A DNA stretch of 64,000 bases from Salinarimonas rosea DSM 21201 (lineage in GTDB: Bacteria; Pseudomonadota; Alphaproteobacteria; Rhizobiales; Beijerinckiaceae): contig NZ_AUBC01000010.1 in the NCBI RefSeq assembly GCF_000429045.1, forward strand, positions 1-64,000, given 5' to 3'. The notes beneath the pieces are model-generated. The model had not been told where the DNA came from and searched no databases. It saw nothing but the letters and a program-made list of their open reading frames with translations. The position numbers and the translations under genes are program-made. Below are positions 1-10,098 of the stretch, piece after piece; position 1 is the stretch's first letter; each line of letters begins with the position of its first letter.

Positions 1-2097
1 CCAGCCGGCGTGGGCATCGGCGAAGGCGGTCTCGGCGGCGGCGAGGCGGGCTGCCTCGACCGCGATCGCGTCGCGCGCCCGGCTCCCCTCGGCTTCCGCC
101 GCCTGCGCCGCGGCCTTGGCCTGCGCGCCCGCGGCGCGCGCGGCGTCCTGCCCGGCGCGCAGCGCGTCGCGGCGCTCCCGGATGGCGGCGACGAAGGCGT
201 CCGGCGCGGCGTCGGGCTTCGGCTCGTGGGGCGCCCCGCAGACCGGGCAGGGCTCGCCGGGCACGAGCGCGGCGCGCAGGTGGCGGGCGCTCTCGGAGGC
301 GGTGGCGTCGGCGAGCGCGCCGAGGCGCTCGACCTCCTCGGTGCGGGTCGCGAGCTCGGCGAGCGCCGCCTCCGCCCCGCGCTCCGCCTCGCGGGCTGCC
401 TTCCACGCCGCGACCGCGGCCTCGCGGCGTGCGTCGGCCACATCGCGGGAGGATTCCGCCGCGGACGCCTCCTTCGCCGCGGCGACGAGGCGCGCCGCGA
501 TGCCGTCGGCCGCCTCGAGCGCCTGCGCCCGCGACTGCACCTGCGGCAGGTCCAGCGCGGCGAGGGCGGCGTCCCGGCTGGCGAGGCGCGCGTCGCAGGC
601 GGCGCGGGACGCCGCGTCCGCGGCATCGGCCTCATCGAGGGCGGCGAGCGTCCGCGCGACACGCTCCAGCGTCGCCGTCGCCCCGTCGCGCTCGGTCTCC
701 AGCCGGGCGGCCTCGCGCACGAATCCGGTGCGCTTCTCCAGCGCCTCGGCGAGCTCGTCGAAGCGCGTGGCGAGCGGTGCGAGATCGGCATCGCGTGCGA
801 GCGTCGCCTCGAGCGCCTCGGCGTCGACCTCCATTGCTGCGAGACGCGCGGCGATCGCCTCGGCCTTCGATGCGCACGCCGTCGCCTCGGCCTCGGCGGC
901 GTCGCGGGCGCCGGCGCGCTTCGCGAGATCGGCGCGGGCGTCGGCAATGCGCCCGTCGAGGGTCCGCGCCCGCGACCACGCCGGCTCGAACCCCTCGCAG
1001 GCCGCCTGCGCCGCGTCGGCGCGCGCCTTGGCGTCCGCCTCCGCGACCTCGGACGCGGCGAGCGCGGTGCGGGCGACCTCGTCCTCGCCTCGCGCCGCGT
1101 CGCCGGCGGACCGTGCCTCCTCGGCGGCGCGCGCGGCGTCGTCGCGCTTCTCCCGGCCGGCCCGTAGCGGCTCCGCCCGCTCCAGCGCCGCGTGGCGGTC
1201 CCGCTCCGGCGCCAGCGCGTCGGCCTCCTCGCGACGCGCCGTCAGCGCCGCCGCCGCCGCGTCGCGCTTCGCCGTCGCCGTGGCGATCGCCTCGTGCCGG
1301 CGCAGCGCCGCGTCCACCGCCTCGCGCGCGGCCGACTCCTCCGCCTTGCGCAGGGTCAGCGCCGCGATCTCGGCCTCGCGCGCCGCGCGGTCCTCGGGCG
1401 CGAGGAGGCCGATCCCGGCGCGCCGCGCCTCGAGCGCGTCGAGCGCGGCGCGGGTCTGGCGCCAGCGCTCGTAGGCGCGCCGCGAGAGCGTGGCGTAGAT
1501 CTCCGTGCCGGTGATCTTCTCGAGCAGCTCGGCGCGCTCCCGCGCGTCGGCGCGCAGGAAGGCGTCGAAGTCGCCCTGGGCGAGGAGCACCGTGCGGCGG
1601 AACTGGTCGCAGGTGAGGTCGGTCAGCCGCTCCACCTCCTGGCGCACCGGCACGACGCCGGACGCCACCGCGTCGAGCCCGCCCTCGGGGAGGACCTTCC
1701 ACAGCGCCCGCCCGCGCTTCTGCAGCGCGCCGGTCGCCTTGCCGCGGGCGCGGTTGAGCTCGCAGCGCACGCGATAGACGGCGCCGTCGCGGGCGGCGAA
1801 ATCGACCTCGGCGAAGCCGCGGCCGGCGCCGCGGCGCAGGATGGTGCGCGGGTCGGTGGCGGAGAGCGGGGAATTCTCCCCGTCCGGGATCTGCTCGTTC
1901 GAGCCCTCGGCCTTCACGCGCGGGAACTCGTCATAGAGCGCGAGGCAGAGCGCGTCGAGCAGCGTCGACTTGCCGGCCCCGGTCTCGCCGGTGATGGCGA
2001 AGAGGCCCGCAGCCGCCAGCGGCGCGGCGGCGAAGTCGATCTCGAAGCTCTCGGCGAGGGAGGCGAGGTTCTCGCCGCGGATCGCGAGGATGCGCAT
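1..2097 (-). CDS. sbcC: Exonuclease SbcC (Rad50-like ATPase), 3' end cut by window
   Basis: ATPase subunit of the SbcCD nuclease, which cleaves DNA hairpins and processes double-strand ends in the cytoplasm. The visible 699 codons start MRILAIRGENLASL and carry a Walker A loop (GETGAGKST, residues 37-45), the SbcC-type stretch LAQGDFDAFL, and then a long Ala/Arg/Glu-rich coiled coil. A zinc-hook motif CPVC lies at residues 617-620 (positions 238-249), the apex by which two Rad50-type coiled coils join. The return coiled coil, ABC signature and Walker B lie beyond position 1. The ATG at 2095-2097 follows the sbcD stop by one base, so the two genes are translationally coupled. Family assignment is firm; only completeness is unknown. 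Confidence 0.95.
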   Translation of the reverse strand, partial: MRILAIRGENLASLAESFEIDFAAAPLAAAGLFAITGETGAGKSTLLDALCLALYDEFPRVKAEGSNEQIPDGENSPLSATDPRTILRRGAGRGFAEVDFAARDGAVYRVRCELNRARGKATGALQKRGRALWKVLPEGGLDAVASGVVPVRQEVERLTDLTCDQFRRTVLLAQGDFDAFLRADARERAELLEKITGTEIYATLSRRAYERWRQTRAALDALEARRAGIGLLAPEDRAAREAEIAALTLRKAEESAAREAVDAALRRHEAIATATAKRDAAAAALTARREEADALAPERDRHAALERAEPLRAGREKRDDAARAAEEARSAGDAARGEDEVARTALAASEVAEADAKARADAAQAACEGFEPAWSRARTLDGRIADARADLAKRAGARDAAEAEATACASKAEAIAARLAAMEVDAEALEATLARDADLAPLATRFDELAEALEKRTGFVREAARLETERDGATATLERVARTLAALDEADAADAASRAACDARLASRDAALAALDLPQVQSRAQALEAADGIAARLVAAAKEASAAESSRDVADARREAAVAAWKAAREAERGAEAALAELATRTEEVERLGALADATASESARHLRAALVPGEPCPVCGAPHEPKPDAAPDAFVAAIRERRDALRAGQDAARAAGAQAKAAAQAAEAEGSRARDAIAVEAARLAAAETAFADAHAGW

Positions 2098-2098
2098 G

Positions 2099-3337
2099 TC
2101 AGCCCTCCGCCTCGTCCATGGCGAGGAGGGTGGCGAAGGCGTCCTCGTGCGCGGGCGTGGGCTCCGCCCCGTGCCGGGCGCGGTAGGCCTCGCGGAAGAC
2201 CTCCGCCGGCGCCCGCTCGGCGAGCCGCACCGCGAGCGCCGCGTCCGGCGCCGCCTCGCCGGATGCGGCGGGCCGCTCCAGCGCGAGGCCGGCGAGGCGC
2301 ACGGGGAAGCGCTCGGCGAGCTCGCCGATCTCGGCGTGGAGCCCGACGGCGGGTCCCTCGACGGCGACGGTGACCCAGACGAAGGGTCGCTCGTGCGCCG
2401 GCAGGTCGTCCGCGAGCCCGAGCCCGGCGAGCGCCGCCTCGACCTCGCCAGCAGGGAGCGCGCCCCGCGCGGGCACGCGCAGGCAGGCGATCGGGCGGGG
2501 CAGGGGGACGTGGCGCACGCTCACCGCCGCGCCCTCGACGTCGACGAGGGTGATGCCGTGGGCGTAGCCGCTCTCGGTCTTCGACAGCGGGAACAGCGAG
2601 CCGCAATAGCGGATCGTCTCGCGCCCCACCGCCTGCGGCCGGTGCAGATGGCCGAGCGCGACGTAGGCGGCGTCGCGGGGGAACACGTCGGGCGGCACCG
2701 CGTGCTCGCCGCCCACCAGGATGCGCCGCTCGGCGCCGTCCGACTCGAGCCCGCCGGCGACGTGGAGGTGCCCCGTCACCACGAGCGGGCTCTCGCCGAT
2801 CGCCGCCTTCGCACGCGCGATCAGGTCGCCGTAGAGCGCGCGCACGCCGGCGACGACGGGAGATCCGGCGATCTCGCCGTCGAGCGGCGGCAGGTCCGCC
2901 ACCCGCGGGAAGGGGACGGCGAGGACGTGCGCGCCGACCGCGCCGCGGGCGTCCCGCACGGGCACGAGGTGGCGGGCGAGGTCGGGGCCTTCGGGGCGGC
3001 GGGCGATCGTGCCGACGACGGTGACGTCCGCCAGCCGATAGAGCCCGCCCGGCGCCTCGAGCCGCCCGGCAGGGTCGTGGTTGCCGGCGACGACGACGAT
3101 AGCCGCGTGCGGGCGCGCCGCCCGCAGGCGCGCCAGCGTGTCGAAGTAGAGCGTCTGCGCCTCCGCCGAGGGGTTGAGCGCGTCGAACACGTCGCCCGCG
3201 ACGACGACGGCGTCGACCGCCTCGCGCACGGCGATCTCGACGAGCGCGTCGAGGGCGGCGCGGTGCTCCGCCTCGCGGGAGAAGCCGGCGAGCGTGTGCC
3301 CGAGATGCCAATCGGCGGTGTGCAGGATCCTGACCAT
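2099..3337 (-). CDS. sbcD: Exonuclease SbcD (Mre11-like nuclease subunit)
   Basis: Metallophosphoesterase nuclease subunit of SbcCD. The 412-residue protein shows the Mre11/SbcD phosphoesterase motifs in order: DWHLG near residue 9, GDVFD, GNHD, and GHLH repeated (TGHLHV, LGHLHR). These ligate two metal ions. The length is near the usual 380-420. The ATG at 3335-3337 begins MVRILHTADWH, the standard SbcD N-terminus. Its TGA at 2099-2101 is one base before the sbcC ATG, giving a two-gene sbcDC operon. The gene is divergent from the SDR gene at 3443. Confidence 0.96.
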   Translation of the reverse strand: MVRILHTADWHLGHTLAGFSREAEHRAALDALVEIAVREAVDAVVVAGDVFDALNPSAEAQTLYFDTLARLRAARPHAAIVVVAGNHDPAGRLEAPGGLYRLADVTVVGTIARRPEGPDLARHLVPVRDARGAVGAHVLAVPFPRVADLPPLDGEIAGSPVVAGVRALYGDLIARAKAAIGESPLVVTGHLHVAGGLESDGAERRILVGGEHAVPPDVFPRDAAYVALGHLHRPQAVGRETIRYCGSLFPLSKTESGYAHGITLVDVEGAAVSVRHVPLPRPIACLRVPARGALPAGEVEAALAGLGLADDLPAHERPFVWVTVAVEGPAVGLHAEIGELAERFPVRLAGLALERPAASGEAAPDAALAVRLAERAPAEVFREAYRARHGAEPTPAHEDAFATLLAMDEAEG

Positions 3338-3442
3338 CCGTCCTCCGGGCGCTATCTCCACCCTTCGCCGGGTGATTCGCCAGGGCGCCGGCCGCAAACG
3401 GTGGCGCGTCGCGGGCGTTACCCACGGCATCAGGAGGACGCC

Positions 3443-4312
3443 ATGCCAAGCCCGCCCCCCGCCCTCGTCGTCACCGGCGCCACGTCCGGCATCGGGCTCG
3501 CGATCGCCCGGCACTTCCTGGCGCAGGGCTGGCGCGTGTTCGGCTCGGCGCGGCGGGAGGAAGATGCGCGGCGGCTCGCGGAGGAGCTGGGGCCCGGCTT
3601 CACGCCGCTCCTCCTCGACGTCGTGGATGCGGACGCGCTCGCGCGCGCCGCCGAGACCGTCGGTGCGGAACTGGGCCGGCGGCGGCTCGCGGGGCTCGTG
3701 GCGAACGCCGGAATCGGCATCCCCGCGCCGCTCGAGCACCAGGAGGTCGCCGAGATCCGCCGGCAGATCGACGTGAACCTGGTGGGTACGATGCTCACCG
3801 CCCGCGCCTTCCTGCCGCTCGTCGGCACCGACCCGGCGCGGGAGGGGCCGCCGGGGCGGATCGTGACCATGTCCTCGCTCGGCGGGCGCTTCGGCCAGCC
3901 CTTCGTCACCTCCTACATCGCCACCAAGCACGGCATCGAGGGCTTCTCGGAGGCGCTGCGGCGGGAGGTCTCCCCCTTCGGCATCCGTGTCGTCGTGATG
4001 GCGCCCTCCGCCGTGGCGACGTCCGTGTGGGACAAGGTGTCGGCGCAGGGCCTCCACCGCTTCGACCGGACGCGCTACGGGGGTGCATTCCGCTGGGCGC
4101 TCGGCGCCATCGTCTCCGGTGCGCCGCGGCACGGCCTGGCGCCGGAGGCGGTGGCGCGCGCGACCTTCGCGGCGATGTCCGCACGGCGCCCGCGCCTGCG
4201 TTATGCGCCCTCCGCGCGCCCGTTCCTCGAGAACACCGTCGCGCCGCGCGTGCCCGCGCGCCTCGTGGATGCCGTCTTCCGGTGGCGCATGTCGGCCATG
4301 CGCGATCGCTAG
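3443..4312 (+). CDS. SDR family NAD(P)-dependent oxidoreductase
   Basis: Short-chain dehydrogenase/reductase of 289 residues. The Rossmann loop TGATSGIG is near residue 11, the structural NAG motif appears as ANAGI, the catalytic Ser is in MSSLGG, and the YxxxK pair is present as YIATK. The protein is a classical SDR with a C-terminal extension of about 40 residues (PFLENTVAPRVPARLVD) that may form a lid. Substrate is not predictable from sequence. The ATG at 3443 has a good ribosome site (AGGAGG, 3432-3437). It stands alone between sbcD (divergent) and opgG. Confidence 0.88.
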   Translation: MPSPPPALVVTGATSGIGLAIARHFLAQGWRVFGSARREEDARRLAEELGPGFTPLLLDVVDADALARAAETVGAELGRRRLAGLVANAGIGIPAPLEHQEVAEIRRQIDVNLVGTMLTARAFLPLVGTDPAREGPPGRIVTMSSLGGRFGQPFVTSYIATKHGIEGFSEALRREVSPFGIRVVVMAPSAVATSVWDKVSAQGLHRFDRTRYGGAFRWALGAIVSGAPRHGLAPEAVARATFAAMSARRPRLRYAPSARPFLENTVAPRVPARLVDAVFRWRMSAMRDR

Positions 4313-4585
4313 TGTGCTGCGACTGCGGGTTCGAGATCGATTCCGCATCCTCGCCCGATACCCGCCACGATCATCTCCGAAACCGTCGCCAGCGTCCGGC
4401 TCGCGGCGCAGCGGTTTCGGCTTCGTGATCGAACGATCCGCCTCCTTGGCCGTTGTGCAGCGCGATACGGAAGCGTATGATGAGGGTGTGTCGACCGAGA
4501 GCGAGCGGACACGCGCGCGGCGTCCCCCGCCACGCGCCCGCGAACGGCCCGGGCGGACGCCTTCAGGACAGTCGGAGAACTCCTC

Positions 4586-6163
4586 GTGTCGGTCACTCGC
4601 CGCTCGGTGCTGGCGCTCGCCGCCGCGCTCGCGCTTGCCCCGCGTCCGGGCTCGCCCGGGCGCGCTCTCGCCGCCGCCCTCGCCGAGGGCGCGGAGCATT
4701 GGGGCGAGCCCGAGCCCTTCCGCCCCGCCCTCGTGCGCGAGCGCGCCCAGGCGCTCGCCGCCGCCCCCTGGGTGCCGCCGCCCCAGGACCTGCCGGAGAC
4801 CCTCGCCGGCCTCGACTACGACCAGTATCGCGACATCCGCTTCCGTCCCGAGAGCGCGATCTGGGCCGGCGGCGAGAGCCCGTTCCAGCTCCAGCTGTTC
4901 CACCTCGGCTTCGGCTACCGCGACCCGGTGGCGATTCGCGTCGTCGACGGCGGGACGAGCCGCAAGCTGATCTTCGACCCGGCGATGTTCTCCTACGGCC
5001 CCCTGGTCGCGGACCCGCCGACCGACATCGAGGACCTCGGCTTCTCCGGCTTCCGCGTCCACGCGCCGGTCAACCGCGACGACTATCTCGACGAGTTCGC
5101 CGTCTTCCAGGGCGCGAGCTACTTTCGCGCCGTCGCGAAGGACCAGGCCTACGGCCTGTCCGCGCGCGGGCTGGCCGTGGCCACCGCCGATCCGGCGGGC
5201 GAGGAGTTCCCCACCTTCCGCGAGTTCTGGATCGAGACGCCGGCGCCCGACGCGGACACGATCGTCGTCCACGCGCTCCTCGACAGCCCGAGCACGACAG
5301 GCGCCTACCGCTTCAGCCTGCGGCCGGGCGCCTCCACCGTGATCGAGGTGGAGGCGGTGCTCTACCCGCGCGTCGAGATCGCGACGGTGGGCGTCGCCCC
5401 GCTCACCTCGATGTACTACTTCTCCGGCCACGACCGGCTCGGCATCGACGACTTCCGCGGCGCGGTGCACGATTCGGACGGGCTCCTGATGTGGAACGGG
5501 CAGGGCGAGTGGCTCTGGCGGCCGATCCTCAACCCGCGCACGCTCCAGATCGCGACCTTCCTCGACAGCAAGCCGCACGGCTTCGGCCTGATGCAGCGCG
5601 AGCGCGACCTCTCGGTCTACCAGGACCTCGAGGCCGACTACCATCGCCGCCCGAGCCTGTGGGTCGAGCCGATCGGGGACTGGGGCGAGGGGGCCGTCGT
5701 CCTCGTCGAGATCCCGACCGACGCCGAGGTGCACGACAACATCGTCGCCTTCTGGCGCCCGCGCACGCCGCTCGCCGCCGGCGTGCCGTTCCAGCTCGCC
5801 TACCGCCTGCACTGGCGCGGCGAGCCGCCGGTGCAGCACGGGCTCGCCAAGGTGCGCCGAACGCTCTCGGGCCTCTCCGAGGTCGGTCGGCCGCAGGCGG
5901 AGCGCGACAAGCGCGTCTTCGTCGTCGACTTCGCCGGCGAGGATCTGGTGCAGGAGGGGGCCGCACCGATTACCGCGCAGGTGACCGCGTCGGCGGGCGT
6001 GCTGTCGCCGCCCGTCGTCAAGACCGATCCCGACATCGGCGGCGTGCGCGTGGCGATCGAGCTCGATCCGCAGGGTGCGACCGTGTCCGAGCTGCGCTGC
6101 GCGCTCGTGCGCGACGGCACCGTCGTCTCCGAGACCTGGCTCTACAGGTGGCTTCCCGCATGA
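4586..6163 (+). CDS. opgG: Glucan biosynthesis protein OpgG/OpgD (MdoG family), periplasmic
   Basis: Periplasmic protein needed for the beta-1,6 branching or release of osmoregulated periplasmic glucans. It has 525 residues with a GTG start (4586). The N-terminus TRRSVLALAAALALAP looks like a twin-arginine signal, as in OpgD rather than the Sec signal of E. coli OpgG. Family features include DYDQYRDIRF, FQLQLFHLGFGYRDPV, AVFQGASYFRA and EFWIETPAPD. Its stop TGA overlaps the opgH ATG (ATGA at 6160-6163), so the two are coupled. The start is a GTG without a strong Shine-Dalgarno; the signal peptide begins immediately after it, which supports the choice. Confidence 0.93.
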   Translation: MSVTRRSVLALAAALALAPRPGSPGRALAAALAEGAEHWGEPEPFRPALVRERAQALAAAPWVPPPQDLPETLAGLDYDQYRDIRFRPESAIWAGGESPFQLQLFHLGFGYRDPVAIRVVDGGTSRKLIFDPAMFSYGPLVADPPTDIEDLGFSGFRVHAPVNRDDYLDEFAVFQGASYFRAVAKDQAYGLSARGLAVATADPAGEEFPTFREFWIETPAPDADTIVVHALLDSPSTTGAYRFSLRPGASTVIEVEAVLYPRVEIATVGVAPLTSMYYFSGHDRLGIDDFRGAVHDSDGLLMWNGQGEWLWRPILNPRTLQIATFLDSKPHGFGLMQRERDLSVYQDLEADYHRRPSLWVEPIGDWGEGAVVLVEIPTDAEVHDNIVAFWRPRTPLAAGVPFQLAYRLHWRGEPPVQHGLAKVRRTLSGLSEVGRPQAERDKRVFVVDFAGEDLVQEGAAPITAQVTASAGVLSPPVVKTDPDIGGVRVAIELDPQGATVSELRCALVRDGTVVSETWLYRWLPA

Positions 6164-8298
6164 CCGCTCATCCGCTGATGGATCCGGCGCTGCCGCCGGA
6201 GGCGCCGCTCGCGATGCCGGTGCAGGACCTCGACGCGCGGCCCGCCCCGCGCGGCGCGCTGCCGCCGCGGCGCGGCACCCGGATCGCCCGAGCGGTCGCG
6301 ATCGTGCTCGCCCTCGCGATCTCCGGCGGGCTCACCCGCGAGATGCACGCCGTGCTCTCGGTCGCGTCGCTGACCTCGGTCGAGATCGTCATGCTCGTCC
6401 TGTTCGCGACGACGATCACCTGGATCGCCTTCGCCTTCGCGCTCGCGGTGCTCGGCACCGCGGCGCTGCTGCGTCGGCGCCTGTCGCCGCCGCATTTCCT
6501 CGCGCCCCGCGCGCGGCCGAGCACGCGCACGGCGATCCTGCTGCCGGCCTATAACGAGGACCCCGCCCGCGTCTTCGCCACCGCCGTCGCCACCGCGGAG
6601 GCGCTGGCGGACGCCGACGTGCACGAGGCCTACGACGTCTTCGTGCTCAGCGACACGACGGACCCGGACGTCTGGCTCGCGGAGGAGGCGGCCTTCCTCG
6701 CCATCCGCGCCGCCCGCCGCCCGCGGGCGCGGATCTACTACCGGCGCCGCCCGAAGAACGTCGAGCGCAAGGCCGGCAACATCGCCGAATGGGTGCGCCG
6801 CTTCGGCGACGCCTATCCCGCCTTCGTCGTCTTCGACGCCGACAGCGTGATGACCCCGCGCACGCTCGTGCGCATGACCCTCGCGCTCGAGCGCCGCCCC
6901 GAGCTCGGCCTCCTCCAGACCGTGCCGCTGCTGGTGGGGCGCTGGAGCCTGTTCGCGCGCCTGCAGCAATTCGCGGCGCGGGTCTACGGGCCTGTGATGG
7001 CGACGGGGCTCGCGGTGTTCTCCGGCGATGCCGGCAATTACTGGGGCCACAACGCCATCATCCGCACGAAGGCCTTCGCGCAGAGCGCCGGGCTGCCGCA
7101 CCTGCCCGGGCGCGCGCCCTTCGGCGGGCCGGTGATGAGCCACGATTTCGTCGAGGCGGCGCTGATGCGCCGCGCCGGCTGGGCCGTCGAGATCGACCCC
7201 GCGCTCTCCGGCTCGTGGGAGGAGAGCCCGCCCTCGCTCGTCGACCTCGCCGAGCGCGATCGGCGCTGGTGCCAGGGCAACCTCCAGCACGCGGGCGTGC
7301 TGTTCGCGCGCGGCCTGCATCCGGTGAGCCGGATGCACTTCGCCGTCGGCATCCTCTCGTATCTCTCCGCGCCGCTGTGGCTCGCCTTCCTGCTCTCGGG
7401 CCTGCTGCTGGCGCTGCAGGCGCAGTTCGTGCGGCCGGACTATTTCGCGGCGGACTTCACGCTCTTCCCGATCTGGCCGGTGATCGACTTCGAGCGCGCG
7501 CTCGGGCTGTTCGGCGCGACGATGGCGGTGCTGCTGCTGCCCAAGCTCTTCGGGCTCCTCGTCGCGCTGACGTCGGGCCCGGTGCGCCGCGGGCTCGGCG
7601 GACCCTTGCGCGCGACGGGGGGCGTCGTGCTCGAGACGCTCGCCTCGGCGCTGCTCGCCCCCGTGATGATGGCGCTGCAGTCGGCCGCCGTGTTCCAGAT
7701 CCTCGCCGGCCGCGACGCCGGCTGGAAGGCGCAGCGGCGCGAGGACGGCTCCGTGCCCTGGTCTGAGATCGCCCGGCGCCACCGCTGGCACACGGCGCTC
7801 GGCCTCGCGCTCGGGGCGGCCGCGCTCGCGGTCTCGCCGGCGGTGTTCCTGTGGACGAGCCCGGCGGTGGTCGGCCTGCTGCTCGCGATCCCGCTCTCCG
7901 GGCTCACCGCGCGCGCCACGCCGCGCATCGCCGCCGCCGGCCTCCTGCGCACGCCCGAGGAGCGCGCCGCCCCGCCGATGCTGGTGCGCGCCCGCGCCCT
8001 GCGCCGGGAGATCGCGGCCGCCTTGGGCGCGGAGCGCCCGGCGGTGGCGCGCCTCCTCGACACGCCGTCGCTCACCGCGCTGCACATCGCGATGCTGCCG
8101 CCTGCGCCCGCGGGGCGCATCGGCGTCGACCCCGCCTTCGTCGTCGCGCTCGCCCGGCTCGACGCCGCCGAGAGCGTCGAGGAGGGGCTCGCCGACATGG
8201 ACCGCGCCGAGACCGTCGCGCTGCTCTCGCGGCGCGAGGGCATCGAGCGGCTCCTCGACCGCGTGCGACCCCCGGCGCCGCAGGCGCAGGCGGCGTGA
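6160..8298 (+). CDS. opgH: Glucans biosynthesis glucosyltransferase OpgH (MdoH)
   Basis: Inner-membrane GT2 glucosyltransferase that polymerises the linear beta-1,2-glucan backbone from UDP-glucose and passes it to the periplasm. The 712-residue protein has two N-terminal membrane segments (about residues 45-65 and 75-110). The catalytic domain shows LLPAYNED, SDTTDPD, FDADS and the terminal acceptor motif RDRRW (in ERDRRWCQGN). Further membrane segments follow from about residue 385. The length is shorter than the 850-residue E. coli enzyme, mainly at the N-terminus, as is common in Alphaproteobacteria. The ATG overlaps the opgG stop by ATGA. Confidence 0.95.
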   Translation: MTAHPLMDPALPPEAPLAMPVQDLDARPAPRGALPPRRGTRIARAVAIVLALAISGGLTREMHAVLSVASLTSVEIVMLVLFATTITWIAFAFALAVLGTAALLRRRLSPPHFLAPRARPSTRTAILLPAYNEDPARVFATAVATAEALADADVHEAYDVFVLSDTTDPDVWLAEEAAFLAIRAARRPRARIYYRRRPKNVERKAGNIAEWVRRFGDAYPAFVVFDADSVMTPRTLVRMTLALERRPELGLLQTVPLLVGRWSLFARLQQFAARVYGPVMATGLAVFSGDAGNYWGHNAIIRTKAFAQSAGLPHLPGRAPFGGPVMSHDFVEAALMRRAGWAVEIDPALSGSWEESPPSLVDLAERDRRWCQGNLQHAGVLFARGLHPVSRMHFAVGILSYLSAPLWLAFLLSGLLLALQAQFVRPDYFAADFTLFPIWPVIDFERALGLFGATMAVLLLPKLFGLLVALTSGPVRRGLGGPLRATGGVVLETLASALLAPVMMALQSAAVFQILAGRDAGWKAQRREDGSVPWSEIARRHRWHTALGLALGAAALAVSPAVFLWTSPAVVGLLLAIPLSGLTARATPRIAAAGLLRTPEERAAPPMLVRARALRREIAAALGAERPAVARLLDTPSLTALHIAMLPPAPAGRIGVDPAFVVALARLDAAESVEEGLADMDRAETVALLSRREGIERLLDRVRPPAPQAQAA

Positions 8299-8385
8299 GG
8301 CGCGGACGCCTCCCCCGCTTGTGATCCGCCTGCGGCTGCCGCATAACCCGCGGGTCGTCTCACCGCGTCCTCCGGAGGCTCGCCC

Positions 8386-9993
8386 GTGCCCGTCATCGCC
8401 TCGCAGATCGACCTCTCGTCCCATGAAGCGCAGGACAATCGCGCCGCCTGGGCCGCGCTCGCGGCGGATCTGAGGGCGCGTCGGGCGGAGGTGGCGCAGG
8501 GCGGTCCGGCCAAGGCGCGCGAGCGGCATCTCGCCCGCGGCAAGCTGCTGCCGCGCGAGCGCGTCATGCGCCTTCTAGACCCCGGCGCGCCCTTCCTCGA
8601 GATCGGCGCCCTCGCCGCGTCGGGCATGTACGAGGACGCGATCCATTCCGCGGGCGTGATCGCCGGCATCGGCCGGGTGTCGGGCCGCGAATGCATGATC
8701 GTGTGCAACGATTCGACCATCAAGGGTGGTACCTACTACCCGATGACGGTGAAGAAGCATCTGCGCGCCCAGGAGATCGCGCGGGAGAACCGGCTGCCCT
8801 GCATCTACCTCGTCGATTCGGGCGGCGCGAACCTGCCGCACCAGACCGAGGTCTTCCCCGATCGCGACCATTTCGGGCGCATCTTCTACAACCAGGCCAC
8901 GATGTCGGCGATGGGCATCCCGCAGATCGCCTGCGTGATGGGCTCGTGCACCGCGGGCGGCGCCTACGTGCCGGCGATGTCGGACGAGACCGTGATCGTG
9001 CGCCGCCAGGGCACGATCTTCCTCGGCGGCCCGCCGCTGGTGAAGGCGGCCACCGGCGAGGTGGTCTCGGCGGAGGATCTCGGCGGGGCGGACGTGCACG
9101 CCCGCCTCTCCGGCGTCGCCGACCACTACGCCACCGACGACGCCCACGCGCTCGCCATCGTGAGGCGGATCGTGGCGAACCTCAACGGCGTCAAGCGCGT
9201 CGACCTCGCCCTCGCGGAGCCGGTCGACCCCGCCTACGACGAGGACGAGCTCGACGCCGTCGTCCCCACCGACCTCAAGAAGCAGTACGACATCCGCGAG
9301 GTGATCGCGCGTCTCGTCGACGGCTCGGAATTCGACGAGTTCAAGCGCCTCTACGGCACGACGCTGGTGACGGGCTTCGCCCGCATCCACGGCATGCCGG
9401 TGGGCATCATCGGCAACAACGGCATCCTGTTCTCGCAGAGCGCGCAGAAGGGGGCGCACTTCGTCGAGCTGTGCTGCCAGCGCGGCATCCCGCTCCTGTT
9501 CCTGCAGAACATCACCGGATTCATGGTGGGGCGCGAGTACGAGGCCGGTGGCATCGCCAAGGACGGCGCGAAGCTCGTCACCGCGGTCGCCTGCGCGCAG
9601 GTGCCCAAGCTCACCCTCGTCGTCGGCGGCTCCTTCGGGGCGGGCAATTACGGCATGTGCGGGCGCGCCTATTCCCCGCGCTTCCTGTTCATGTGGCCGA
9701 ATGCGCGCATCTCGGTGATGGGCGGCGAGCAGGCGGCCTCCGTGCTCGCGACCGTCAGGCGCGACAACATCGAGGCGGAGGGCCAGTCCTGGTCGGCGGA
9801 GGAGGAGGAGGCCTTCAAGGCGCCGATCCGCGACAGGTACGAGGCCGAGGGCTCGCCCTTCCACGCCACGGCGCGGCTCTGGGACGACGGGGTGATCCTG
9901 CCTTCCGAGACGCGCCGGGTGCTCGCGCTCGCGCTCTCGGCGACGCTCAACGCGCCGATCCCGAAGACCACCTTCGGCGTGTTCCGCATGTGA
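8386..9993 (+). CDS. mccB: Acyl-CoA carboxylase beta subunit, methylcrotonoyl-CoA carboxylase type
   Basis: Carboxyltransferase subunit of a biotin-dependent acyl-CoA carboxylase, most like the beta chain of 3-methylcrotonyl-CoA carboxylase in leucine degradation. The 535 residues match the usual MCC-beta length. Typical motifs are [38 protein letters not shown] and [16 protein letters not shown]. The GTG start at 8386 has GGAGG at 8374-8378. No biotin carboxylase/BCCP gene, isovaleryl-CoA dehydrogenase or HMG-CoA lyase is adjacent, so the alpha subunit must be encoded elsewhere. A geranyl-CoA or other acyl-CoA carboxylase cannot be excluded. Confidence 0.85.
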   Translation: MPVIASQIDLSSHEAQDNRAAWAALAADLRARRAEVAQGGPAKARERHLARGKLLPRERVMRLLDPGAPFLEIGALAASGMYEDAIHSAGVIAGIGRVSGRECMIVCNDSTIKGGTYYPMTVKKHLRAQEIARENRLPCIYLVDSGGANLPHQTEVFPDRDHFGRIFYNQATMSAMGIPQIACVMGSCTAGGAYVPAMSDETVIVRRQGTIFLGGPPLVKAATGEVVSAEDLGGADVHARLSGVADHYATDDAHALAIVRRIVANLNGVKRVDLALAEPVDPAYDEDELDAVVPTDLKKQYDIREVIARLVDGSEFDEFKRLYGTTLVTGFARIHGMPVGIIGNNGILFSQSAQKGAHFVELCCQRGIPLLFLQNITGFMVGREYEAGGIAKDGAKLVTAVACAQVPKLTLVVGGSFGAGNYGMCGRAYSPRFLFMWPNARISVMGGEQAASVLATVRRDNIEAEGQSWSAEEEEAFKAPIRDRYEAEGSPFHATARLWDDGVILPSETRRVLALALSATLNAPIPKTTFGVFRM

Positions 9994-10098
9994 GCGCGGC
10001 GGGGCGCGGGGGCGGGCGGACGGGCACCGCGCTTCCCCTTTACGGATTTTTATCGACGAGATGACAACTTGGGGCCCGAACGCGACGCGACAGGCCCC

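Noticed and set aside
1-2373. Long open frames on the plus strand opposite sbcC
   Set aside because: They are Arg/Ala-rich shadows of the minus-strand gene with no recognisable domain.
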